This document shows positions 12,507 to 22,660 of a DNA stretch of 64,000 bases, one piece after another (positions within the stretch are counted from its first letter, which is position 1; the number at the start of each line of letters is the position of its first letter). The position numbers and the translations under genes are program-made. The stretch is from Phaseolus vulgaris (lineage: Eukaryota; Streptophyta; Magnoliopsida; Fabales; Fabaceae): the NCBI RefSeq assembly GCF_000499845.2, contig NC_023756.2, forward strand, positions 41,479,393 through 41,543,392. Reading direction: 5' to 3'. Below the pieces are notes generated by a model that saw nothing but the letters and a program-made list of their open reading frames with translations, made no database searches and had not been told where the DNA came from.

Positions 12507-13173
12507 TTTTAGATGATATGTATTTATCAGATGGTTTAGAATATATTTAGATGGTCTACTAAAATCATCTTCTAGATCATCTCACGATGGCTTGACAAGA
12601 TAGTTGACGACTAAGTTTGTTAGGTATTTTTGTTTCTTTACAATTGGCTTCACTAATGGTTTGTAATTAACTTTTTTTGAATCTTATCAATAACAAAAGT
12701 TTTTCAGCTTTTCTTTTATCTTCTTATCTTTTTTTCTTTGGATTTCCTTTTTCTTTTGTGAAATCATCTAAAGATGATAAGAAAACAAATTGTCTGAGAT
12801 AAGATAATATTTGCACTCTACTTATATAATATAATTTTGGTCATATCTCTAATTTATGTGAGAGTTCCAATACACATTCCATATTGATCATCTTGAGTGT
12901 GAGAACAAAGAAGAGTTTGATAGTGGTAACAAACAAGCTCGACAAACCTCACTTGAATAGGCAAACCTCACTTGAATAGACTATGATAAACTCTAATATA
13001 TTTTAGAAAGTTGACTTGTCAATAACTCAATATCACAAAACTAATTTATAAAATAAAATTTGAAGTCAGTTATATATTATATAATTTGACTATATTTTTA
13101 AATCGATTAAATTTTCCTAACACATTCCTATAACAAGTATCTTAAGTGTAAGAATAAAGTAAAATATTATAAA
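12507..13173. other. AT-rich intergenic DNA
   Basis: No gene is recognised. A 17-bp direct repeat (CAAACCTCACTTGAATAG) occurs twice near 12945-12978. Confidence 0.35.
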
Positions 13174-14019
13174 TGTTCCTGCCGGTGGACTCGATCGCCT
13201 TCGTACGTCTCACAATACTTCCACGTCCGATTCTTTGTGCCTTCGTTCGTGCCTCTCTCAATCCAACACCTGAAATCACAAAGACAAAGGGCGCCCTAGA
13301 GATCGTTTGCACTCCGACGCTCAAGTCAATCTTAGGGCTAGGAAACACCAAAACTCTTAAGCGTAAAAGCTCTGTGTGAACTGTGTGTGTGAAGCGGCGC
13401 AAATGAATAACATACCTTACTAGGTTTGTTACTTCCTTTTATATAGTCCAGGGTTTCCACTGTTTCCACTACCCAAAATAGGCTTTTTGAGGGTGGGCCC
13501 TAGCGCCGCTATTACCCACTCTTAAGGCAACCTAGCGCGTAGGGCTCCCTAACTGAAGTGCGGGACGACCACTTGGGTGCCAACTCGTGCACCTGATCTC
13601 TGGGATCGGTTGTCCTGGGAGCGCCCTAGCCGTTCACGTGCCATGCATGCAACTCACCCCTGGAACATGACCTTCTCGGATCGTATATTTCCCAGTGGCT
13701 CTTTACTTATGTTACGCCTGAACGCACCATCCACACCACACGTATGGACTCTCATGACCTAGGTTTCTCCCTAACTGATAACTAGTATGTGGTCTGGGAT
13801 CCACCTCTCGTGGCCCAGCTCTGTTGTTCGAGTCACCGATGTTTGACCTCTACAATGTCGAGGACATGTCAGCACATCCTGGTGATCGATGTCTGACCAC
13901 TCTTCAGTACCTTGGCGCACGTGCCTCCTGAGACACTGGCCCATGCCGCTCGTGAAACCCACCTTACGCGACCTCATCATTACTAGTGGTCAAACGACGC
14001 CCGAGGATGGGTTGGTACA
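13174..14019 (-). repeat. 3' LTR of the gypsy element
   Basis: It runs from TGTTCCTGCCGG to GGTACA on the plus strand and aligns along its length with 18213-19055. On the element's own strand it begins TGTACC and ends AACA. Confidence 0.9.
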
Positions 14020-14031
14020 CAAGCCCCCCAA
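14020..14031 (-). other. Polypurine tract of the gypsy element
   Basis: On the minus strand, TTGGGGGGCTTG directly abuts the 3' LTR. This fixes both the LTR boundary and the element's orientation. Confidence 0.75.
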
Positions 14032-14239
14032 TATCAAGCGATAACTTGTTCAGCGAAGAGACTAAGTCCTCGTTCGGGCGACCTACGTTCCAACAACGCC
14101 TCTAACGAACTCTTTGAACTTTAGGTAGCACGCTTGCCCGTCTCATCTACCGCGTACTTATGTTGCGGGGCTTTGCACACTAACCTGAACTGACCTAACC
14201 CTTACTCAGAATCAGGGGTGGATTTAACTGTAACTGCGC

Positions 14240-14775
14240 TGCTCAACCTTGGCGTTCTCACTCGAGAGGGCGGTGTTCTCTGCGAACCTGCCCTTTCCTC
14301 TACCGAGGCTTCTAACCCAAGGGAAAGCCTGTGACTGACCTCTTAAAAGAGGATTTCACCGATGGACCATTTCTCTCAACCCTACGTTCTCACTCGAAGG
14401 GAAGGTGTCCTCTGCAAACCTACCTCCTCCGTACTCAAGATCCTCTAACGTAAGGGAATGACTCGTATCTGACCTCGTCCTCGCTCAAAGGCGAGGGAGG
14501 ATTTCTCTGGTGAACCATACTTGTTCATTCTTGGTGTTCTCACTCGAGGGGGAGGTGTTCTCTACGAACCTACCTTTCCAACACTTGAGGCTTTTAACCC
14601 AAGTGAACGGTTCACAACTGACCTCATCTTCGCTCAAAGGCGAGAAGGATTTAACAGGTGAACTATTTCGTTCAACCTTGGCGTTCTCACTCGAGGGGGA
14701 GGTGTTCTCTATGAACCTACCTTTCCTGCTCTCGAGACTTCTAACGCAAGGTGAACAATTCGTATCTGTAATGTA
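14240..14775. repeat. Tandem repeat in the gypsy 3' region
   Basis: Four copies of a unit of about 132-150 bp, each opening with GTTCTCACTCGA (14254, 14386, 14536, 14683). They lie between the integrase stop and the 3' LTR. ORFs across them are by-products of the repeat. Confidence 0.75.
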
Positions 14776-14871
14776 CAAAAAATTCAAGTATATACTTCAA
14801 TAGAAATTTACTAGGCGACCTCATTAAAAAACCCTTATAAGGGAAAAAGAGTGTCCCCTAAGAATTATGCA

Positions 14872-16210
14872 CAAGGCTACTGTTCAGTTGAAGTAAACTT
14901 GAGGTTGGTCGCATTCCATGTACGAGGAACCACGCCTTGTTAGAATATATGGCCTTAAACGAGAGGGGGGGGGTGAATTGTTTAAGAGGGATTTTCGCAA
15001 ACTTTGAAGGTATAATGAAAATCAATGCTGAATTACAGAGAAAAGAATCAAAGAAATAAAGAACCAAAACTGTTTCAAGATGATATTAGAAAAACAATCG
15101 GTTGTTTCTTCGAAACAATCGATTGTTTTTATCAGCAGTTTATAAAAACAACTTAAAAACAAAATTTAAAGAGTTAAGGGTAAGAGATAAGCACGCAAGC
15201 AATTTATACTGGTTCACTCTTACACCAAGAGCTACATCCAGTCCACAGAAACCACTGGGTATTCCATTATGCAATCAAAACCAGATTACAAACACCACAC
15301 ACCAAAGTAGTGACCTTGAACCCCTAAAGAAACACACTACCTTTGGCAAAGCACACCAAGAGTGTTGATCTTGAACCCCTCAAGAACACACAACACTCCT
15401 TGGCAACACAAATACAGAAATACAGTAATCAAGGAAGAAGGGAATAAAATACACCTGGGTATTACAAAGCTTAAAGTTCAGAATTACAACCCAATCCTAT
15501 TCCACACACTTAAGAATGATCCAAAGCTCTTTCAAATCTTTGAAAAACTGTTTTGATAAACTCTTTCTGTTCCTCCAAGATTAGGAGCGTAAAACCACTT
15601 TTATATAGACCCACCAAGTAGTCAAAAGCATTTAATAAAGGAGCCAAGTTAGTTAGGATTATTTAAAACATATTAAAACCGCTTAACAGAATTCTGTTAA
15701 GGTTTGCAGGAAAACAATCGGTTGTTTTGTCGAAACAATCGATTGTTTTGGTTTGACAGCAAAGTCAACCAAGTTTTTCAAAAACAGCTAAGGTAAAACA
15801 ACCTGTTGCTTTGAAAAACAACCTGTTGAATTTTTGACAGCTTTTTAGAAAACACATCTTTTCAAAAGGTTAAAGATTCAAATGAACTTGGATCATCTTA
15901 AGGAGTGAATTAACAAGTTTCAAACAACTAGACAACACACACACACACCCAACAACAAGGTCTTCAAGCTTTCCTCTTAGATTTGGAGACATCAAACGCC
16001 TCCCTCCAACGTCTCAAGCCTGTATGCTCCATTCCCAAGGGCCTCTGTCACTCCGAAAGGTCTAGTCCACTTGGGGGATAGCTTGTTCTCTAATCGATAT
16101 GGGTGGGTCTTCCGCATCACCAGGTTGACGACCTAGAACTAGAGATGTTTCAGCTTCTAGCTGCACTTGTACTCCACCCTTTTTTTCAACGCTTCAGCTG
16201 CTGGTTCGGG
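14872..16210 (-). pseudogene. Integrase C terminus of the gypsy element, split
   Basis: On the minus strand, 16130-16002 reads VVNLVMRKTHPYRLENKL, SPKWTRPFGVTEAL and GNGAYRLETLEGG, the C-terminal beta-rich domain of gypsy integrases. A 1.06-kb insertion then interrupts it, and the reading resumes at 14937 as VVPRTWNATNLKF. A one-base loss follows, which removes the usual terminal stop. Upstream of 16130, three in-frame TAGs fall within about 36 nt. The integrase core and reverse transcriptase are absent. Confidence 0.8.
14938..15996. mobile_element. LTR-like insertion (probable solo LTR)
   Basis: This 1,059-bp insertion starts TGTTAGAATATATGG and ends GGAGACATCAAA. It is bounded by a 5-bp duplication CGCCT (14933-14937 and 15997-16001) and splits the host integrase reading exactly there. 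The TG start, 5-bp duplication and lack of coding capacity suggest a solo LTR, although the end is not a clean CA. It contains repeated palindromic AAACAATCGATTGTTT motifs (near 15096-15128 and 15714-15750) and a related AACAACCTGTTG pair (near 15797-15830). Confidence 0.7.
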
Positions 16211-16369
16211 TCGCCTCTCACGCGACTATCTCTGGTAGGGCGACCCCTTCTTCACTTGCTGCCCTGGTGGTAATCATGAACACCCCTCTCTTCGTCTTGA
16301 GGTTACTCTCATAACACCTCTTAGTCTCCTTCTAATCTGACTTGATGGTGATTACCTTTCCCCCCAAGT

Positions 16370-18144
16370 CAGGCAGCTTCATCTTCATGTGCCTCGTCGA
16401 TGATATGCCCTCAGCCTGTTCAACGTAAGTCTACCTATCAGTATATTGCGAAGGGGGCGTTGACAACGAGGTACCTGATGTTCTCCGTACGGGACGCAAT
16501 ACCGTATGTGAAGGTGGTCCTCAGCTCCAAGTGCCCACACACCTCCACTTGGTCTCCCACAAATTCGTACAGGTAGCCAGTATAAGGCCTTAGCAGGTCA
16601 GGGGACAACTGCAGCTTGTTGAAAGTTGTCCAGAACATCACATTTGCCGAACTTCCTTGATCCACCAGTACATGGTGTACATTCCTCCCAGCGGTTACTA
16701 CTGAGATCACCACCGGATCATTGTCGTAGGGGACAACGTCTCAGAGGTCGGCCTTAGTGAAGACGAGGTCGACGTCGAGAGCGTCATCTACCTCTTACGC
16801 TTCTACTGACATCACTATTCATGCATATCTCTTCCGCTGAGAAACAGTGCACCCTCTTCTTGAAAAACCTTTCGAAATGGTGTGAACTTCACCATGCACG
16901 GGAATTTCATACCCCTAGTCACCCCTTGTCACCGCCACGTCCGCATCACCTTGTGTTTCCTACAAGTAATCCCTCAAGAAACTGTTCTTCACCAACTCAT
17001 CCAGCTAGTGTCCCAGCGCCAAATAGTTGCGTAAGGGGAGGCCGAATGCTTGATGAAACTCACACCAGGCGTTCTTGTTGAGCCTGAGCTTCTTGTCGGT
17101 CTTAGCGAGTATCTTCACTCTCTATGTTATGTTGGGGATAGCGATAAGGTCCTTTAATTCTACTATGAAATCGTGCCTTGGTGACACATTTTCTCTTGCA
17201 TGCCCCCTGATTTGGGGCTTCTTGTGTTGGTAGGGTTGCTGCTTCGTCGGGGTCTTCTTCTTTGTCGTTGCCTCATGCACCCTCAGGGGTTGAGGTCACC
17301 CTGGTGCACGTGGGCACATGGGAACAACACACGTGCGCTTCTCATGGACTTCTCCATCCGCAGTAATGTAAGCCATCGCTCGATGCCTTATCTTGTCGAA
17401 AGTTTTAGGGCGATTCATGATAAGTGATTCGCTAAAGGACCCTGACATGATGTCTTTTCTGAACGAGTGCACTATCATCGTTTCTTCCTTGATGTGTAGC
17501 CTCACCACCTGTACCCCAAAGCGGTTGAGGAATTCTTTCAGGGACTCTCCCTAATATTGTCTTACGTCAAAGAGATCGTAAGAGACAGGTGGGGGAGCTC
17601 GATTCGCGATGTATTGCTCTCTGAACAACTTAGTGAGTTGTGGGAACGACGTCACGTGGCCATCAAGAAGGTTGATGAACCAATCCATTGCTGCTCCCAC
17701 CAATGTGCTCATGAACAACTTGCATCGCACCGCGTCAGAACCCCCAACTAACATCATCTGCGTATGGAAAGTCGTGAGGTGAGCCTTTGGGTCCTCAATT
17801 ACAGTGAAGGTGACTTTGGGCCCTACGAACGTGGTTGGAATCACGACATCCATGATCGTTTGCGAGAACGACATCGGGAATTTCCTGGGTGGCGTCGCAG
17901 GCTCTTGATCTTCCTCCTCACGTTCGCCTTCCCGATTTTGCAGATCCCTGCGCAATTCCTCATTCGATCGGCGCAGTTCTTCGTTTGTTGGTTGCGACGC
18001 AGCCAAATCAGCCTAGATGCGTTCTTGATCCGCTCTTGACGCAACCACTTCTACTTGGAGGGCCTGCATTGTTTCCATAATTTGTTGCAGGGTGAGACTT
18101 TCGCCCCCATTTGGTGCAACAGATCCTTGGCTCATATTTCTCAT
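16370..18144 (-). pseudogene. gag-protease of the gypsy element, decayed
   Basis: Translation on the minus strand starts at an ATG at 18144 (MRNMSQGS) or 18135. Recognisable parts are an N-terminal coiled region (NEELRRSNEELRRDLQNRE), the retrotransposon gag core around 17870-17560 (DPKAHLTTFHTQMMLVGG, LVGAAMDWF), its continuation GESLKEFLNRFG and SGSFSESLIMNRP, a knuckle-like WCEFHQAFG, and the aspartic protease VLVDQGSSANVMF near 16660. In-frame TAG codons interrupt it after RADQERI, after DVRQY and after IKSD. A frameshift follows the protease. Family members show glutamine at several of these places, so CAG-to-TAG change is likely. No functional product is expected. Confidence 0.85.
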
Positions 18145-18200
18145 CTTCTTGATCTTTCTTGTTCTTGCTAGTGGGACAATGTTTTAGTTCGGGCCCCACG

Positions 18201-18210
18201 GTGGGCGCCA
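18201..18210 (-). other. Retrotransposon primer-binding site
   Basis: On the minus strand, TGGCGCCCAC lies two bases inside the 5' LTR. TGGCGCC starts are usual for plant gypsy elements of the Tat/Athila type. The tRNA was not identified. Confidence 0.7.
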
Positions 18211-18212
18211 AA

Positions 18213-19055
18213 TGTTCATGCCGGTTGACTCGATCGCCTTCGTACGTCTCACGATACTCACACGCCCGATTCTTTGTGCTTTCGTCCGTGCCTCTCTCAA
18301 TCTAGCACCTGAAATCACAAAGACAAAGGGCGCCCTAGAGGCCATTTTCACTCCGATGCTCAAGTCAATCTTAGGGCTAGGAAACACCAAAACTCTTAAG
18401 CGTAAAAGCTTTGTGTGAATTGTGTGTGTGAAGCGGCGCAAATGAATAACGTACCTTACTAGGTTTGTTACTTCCCTTTATATAGTCCAGGGTTTCTACT
18501 GTTTTCACTACCCAAAATAGGCTTTCTGAGGGTGGGTCTTAGCGCCGCTATTACCTACTCTTAGGGAACCTAGCGCGTAGGGCTCCCTAACTGAAGTGCG
18601 ACCTCTGACGGGACGACCACCTGGGTGCCAACTCGTGCACTTGATCTTTGAGATCGCCCGTCCTGGGAGCGCCCTAGCCGTTCACGTGTCATGCATGCAA
18701 CTCACCCCTGGAACATGACCTTCTCGGGTCGTATCTTTCCTAGTGGTTCTTTACATGTGTTAAGCCTGAACGCGCCATCCACACCACACGCATGGACTCT
18801 CGTGACTTAGGCTTCTTCCTAACTGATAACTGGTGTGTGGTCTGGGATCCACCTCTCGTGGCCCAGCTCTGTTGTTCGAGTCACCAATGTTCAACCTCTA
18901 CAATGCCAAGGACATATTAGCACATCCTGGTGATCGATGTCTGACCACTCTTTGGTACCTTAGCACACGGACTGGCCCATGCCGCTCATGGGACCCACCT
19001 TACGCGGCCTCCTCATTACTAGTGGTCAAACGATGCCCGAGGATGGATGGGTACA
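18213..19055 (-). repeat. 5' LTR of the gypsy element
   Basis: It is 843 bp and begins TGTTCATGCCGG on the plus strand. Relative to the partner LTR it carries scattered substitutions and small indels, including a short deletion near 18969. Confidence 0.9.
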
Positions 19056-19508
19056 ATAATAAATGACACCATAAATCTAACAAATCTCATTAAAATGTTT
19101 TTTTTATCAGCCTGTCATTAAAATATTTTTTATATACCATTTTAGAAAATACATTGTAAATATAATAATTTGTTTTATTGAAAATTAGAAAATAAGGGAA
19201 AAGTGGAGCTAAGAAAAAAAGTACTTAATTATCGTAGTAATTCCTTATTCTAACTTTTTCTTGATCATACTGGTGGAACAACTTCTGCACCTACCGGATT
19301 ACGAAGGGAGTAGAGTTAAAGTATCCTATCATGCGGAAACCGAAAGAATTGCCACGAGTCAAACACCCACTTTCTTCTATGCAAAGATATTCCAACATTT
19401 TTCTTTTATTATTGCTGTCTTTTCACAACCCTAAATTCAACGAATCTACAATTACGTATCTCTTGCGCTTCACATAAATATTACATATAATAATAATAAT
19501 AATCATAA

Positions 19509-19544
<36 letters not shown>

Positions 19545-22126
19545 TATTATTATTTTATGAAACTAAACCAACCAATGAAAATGGAATTCCTTTTCTGTTC
19601 GAAGTGTCTTCACATCACTAATTTGAAGAAAAAGAAAATTAATTATGATAACAACAAATTACCATTGGTTATTTTAGAGTGGTGCTCAAATCAAATGCTT
19701 AATGTCAAAAATGATGGCGTTTGTGGCATTGTTTACTCGTGAAATTAATTATGTTACGTTTTTCTAAGGTTATTTTTCTTTTATATTAACGTTTGACCAC
19801 GGTGTTAGTATTATCGTATAAAATTTCAAAGATAACATTTTTTTATATTAAAAAAGGAGGACCCAAATATTCAATTATTATGAGAGTATTTATTTATCTG
19901 AATAAATTAAACAATGGGAAATTGGGAGAAGAGATTCAATTTTATAGTCTAGTCATATCTCAAACCTAAAGAAAGATCGTTATCGTTTAACAGAAATTAT
20001 AATTCAATCAAACTAATTAACCTAATTAATCATCGTCAGCATGACGTGACAAGGGTTGTTCTTGTTAAACGTGACAATAATCTCCTTCCCATATGTTTTA
20101 AGCAAGAGTTTTTTTAAATATTAAGCTTAATAAAAATATATTATCGATACAATGTCCTTTTCTTACTTCTAAAGAATCTAGATATGATTTTATTCATCTA
20201 AATATATTTTTCTCTTATTTTCATCTCTCTAACTTTTATTTTTTATCATCAAAATATATTTTCTAACGGTTAACAAATTATGACTAAATTTTAATTACAA
20301 TTAGTCTGATAAAAAATAAATTAGAGAAAAAGTAAGACATATTTTAAAAAAATTGAAACATAATTTTGAATTTTTGTTTAAAGGAACAATAAAATATTAT
20401 TCAAATTTAAGAGGCTCCTTATGAATTGTAGTTTTAAACTTTTTCTTTACATTTAATAAAGATTATTTTTTAAGCACAGACACTGTGAACAAAACTACTT
20501 TGTTACCTAACTTAAAAGACTAAAATATATTTTATGTTCCTTATCTTTTGACTAAGATTCGTTTTATTAATCTATTTTCAGGTTTGTTTATTTTTTATTT
20601 AATTGAGGCCCATGCTGTACAAACAGTTGTTTTAGATTTTAGATGCAATTTTAAACTTGTTTTTACTATTTCAAGACTTTATTGTTTTTCTTAAGATTGA
20701 TTTATATGAAAACTATAAATCTCTATTAACGTTCAAAAAGGTTATAAAAATGGTAAAATTGCTTTAAAAATATGTCTCGCATTGAATAAGAAAATAATTC
20801 AATAATCATCTTTTAGTTTTTCAATTATTTGTGAAATTATTCTTAAAATTTTATTAATTTGTTTATTTAAATATTAGTTGACTTTCGTGATTTTCATACT
20901 AGTGAATTTAGTAGAAGAAATTTCATATTTTGAGTTAATCTTCAAATTTGTGTAACTAAAACTAAAGGATCATTAGTTTAGAAAAAAAATGTGACTCAAT
21001 TTGTAACAAAATCACCACAATAAATAAACAAAATATAAAAATACACTTTAATCAATTAAAAATTAAAAATAATTTATATTTAACCGTTAATATATATTTT
21101 TATCAAAAAATATATATAATTAGTACAATCTTCTATGCACCGCATAAGGTTGATGAGGTGACATTTCCCTTAAGTTATTATCCAAAATCTATAGATTTTA
21201 ATGAATACTTTTTCTTATCATTCTTCATTCCATATTCATCTATCTTCATTATCGTGATTTAGACTATGTTCATCCAGTGAAAACATGATAAGATAGAGTG
21301 GTCTATCTTACGCACACACATGACATACAAACATTCATATATATTTTTAAAAAAACAAACAATTTGATTGATTTTTGCACAAAAATGATGCAATTTACTT
21401 TGTTTATTACTAGAATGAGTAAATTTTGTTTAATTGTTGGTACGACTTCGTTTGGAAGAAGTCATGTTGGTGCAAACTTACTTCAATTTCGATTAAGTGA
21501 AACATCAAAGTTATGTCATAATGACTTAGTGTCAAAATTTTCGAAGAAGAAGTCATGTTGAGTAGGCATGACTTTGATTAACATTTTGGGTAGGATTTAA
21601 TTGAAGTCATGCATAGTATAAAATAACATTATCTTACTGAAATAAACATTGAGAAAATTAATGTTAAATAAAAACAAAAAGACTAATGACAATTTCAATA
21701 ATTTTTATTTAAATTATCCAAATTTGTAAATATTTTTTGTTTACTTATTCTAATAATAAATAAAGTTAAAATTATATTTTGGTGAAAAACCCAATTTGTT
21801 TATGTGGAAGGCCCGGTCAAATATTCATATTTAGTAGTATTTAATGAATAACATTAATTAAACCTATAATCTAAGTTTCAATAAAAATTAGGTGAAATTA
21901 TACACAATATACATCAAAGTAAAAATTACAAATAAATAAATAAATACCATATCTATATATAATGCAAGAATGATTTTCTTTTTGACATCTCTCGTTCTTT
22001 CTGCCTCTGTCGTTGAATCCAAACTTCCACCAACAAATACACCAAACTTTACTTAAAACCCTTCCTTCTCCTTCTTCTTTCACATCCTCTGTGTCCCACA
22101 TAGCAATAAATTCTCTATAGTTTCCA

Positions 22127-22129
<3 letters not shown>
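19056..22129. other. Intergenic DNA upstream of the LysM gene
   Basis: Mostly AT-rich. About 19255-19420 is less AT-rich, but no protein is recognised. A cluster of GAAGTCATG/GACTTC motifs (21445-21615) hints at a decayed repeat. From about 21960 to 22130 the sequence is C/T-rich and promoter-like, leading to the LysM gene. Confidence 0.35.
19487..19555. repeat. (ATT)n microsatellite
   Basis: About 69 bp of ATA/ATT repeats with a few interruptions. Confidence 0.9.

Positions 22130-22199
<70 letters not shown>
22130..22199. repeat. (AT)n microsatellite in a promoter
   Basis: About 70 bp of uninterrupted AT, ending roughly 30 bp before the LysM TATA box and 120 bp before its ATG. Confidence 0.95.
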
Positions 22200-22201
<2 letters not shown>

Positions 22202-22230
22202 TACGAAAAATTTCCACATTAGAATTACTC

Positions 22231-22238
22231 TATATATA
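22231..22238 (+). promoter_or_regulatory. TATA box of the LysM gene
   Basis: TATATATA within CTCTATATATAGTCC. It lies 91 bp upstream of the ATG, leaving a leader of about 60 nt if transcription starts near 22262. Confidence 0.6.
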
Positions 22239-22321
22239 GTCCTACTTAGTTTCTTCTAACATATCTCCTTTCATTTCTTTTTCTCAATTCTCATATACAG
22301 CATAACCACATATAGATACAC

Positions 22322-22660
22322 ATGTTCATGGGTTCCTCAACAAAGAACCTAGCTGATTCAGCATCATGGTGTTGTGCCTTGGCACTTTTGTGTCTAATTC
22401 TATTGGGGTCCATAAGGGAGAACCATGTTTCGGTGGAGGAGGAGGATGGCACGGCGGTGAGAGGGCGGAGCAACCTATTCGAACGGCCGTGTGATGAGAT
22501 ATATGTGGTGGGAGAAGGGGAGACCCTACACACCATAAGTGACAAGTGTGGTGACCCTTTTATTGTTGAAAGCAACCCTCATATTCATGACCCTGATGAT
22601 GTTTTCCCTGGCCTTGTCATCAAAATCACCCCCACATATAAGAAATTGCTCAAGAGGTAG
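22322..22660 (+). CDS. Small LysM-domain protein, membrane-anchored
   Basis: Intact single-exon ORF of 112 residues. Residues 15-31 form a hydrophobic segment (WCCALALLCLILLG), a likely signal anchor or uncleaved signal peptide. Residues 33-56 are polar and acidic. Residues 59-102 form one LysM domain (EIYVVGEGETLHTISDKCGD, SNPHI, VFPGLVIKI), followed by a basic tail (YKKLLKR). LysM modules bind N-acetylglucosamine polymers such as chitin oligomers or peptidoglycan. Plants have a family of such short single-LysM proteins whose roles are poorly known. There is no kinase domain, so this is not a CERK-type receptor. A second ATG two codons in (MGSST) could be the real start. A TATA box and C/T-rich leader support expression. 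Confidence 0.9.
   Translation: MFMGSSTKNLADSASWCCALALLCLILLGSIRENHVSVEEEDGTAVRGRSNLFERPCDEIYVVGEGETLHTISDKCGDPFIVESNPHIHDPDDVFPGLVIKITPTYKKLLKR

Larger units (their letters stand above)
13174..19055 (-). mobile_element. Ty3/gypsy LTR retrotransposon, internally deleted
   Basis: Two LTRs of about 845 bp bound a minus-strand internal region. On that strand the order is primer site TGGCGCCCAC, gag, protease, integrase C terminus, a tandem-repeat 3' region, and a TTGGGGGGCTTG polypurine tract. The reverse transcriptase, RNase H and integrase core are missing, so it is non-autonomous. The flanks are ATAAA (13169-13173) and ATAAT (19056-19060), a 4/5 match for a target duplication. Multiple in-frame stops and clear LTR divergence indicate an old copy. 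It hosts a second insertion at 14938-15996. Confidence 0.9.

Noticed and set aside
13142..13402. ORFs in the two gypsy LTRs (also near 18184-18441)
   Set aside because: They are LTR sequence, duplicated in both LTRs, on both strands, with no known domain.
14485..14803. Overlapping ORFs of about 100 codons on both strands
   Set aside because: Both arise from the tandem repeats in the gypsy 3' region and repeat the same peptide phrase.
15096..15833. A CRISPR-like array suggested by repeated AAACAATCGATTGTTT motifs
   Set aside because: Spacing is irregular, the unit is a palindrome within an LTR-like insertion, and the genome is a plant's.
22322..22660. A LysM receptor kinase
   Set aside because: There is a single LysM and no kinase domain, and the ORF ends cleanly at 112 residues.
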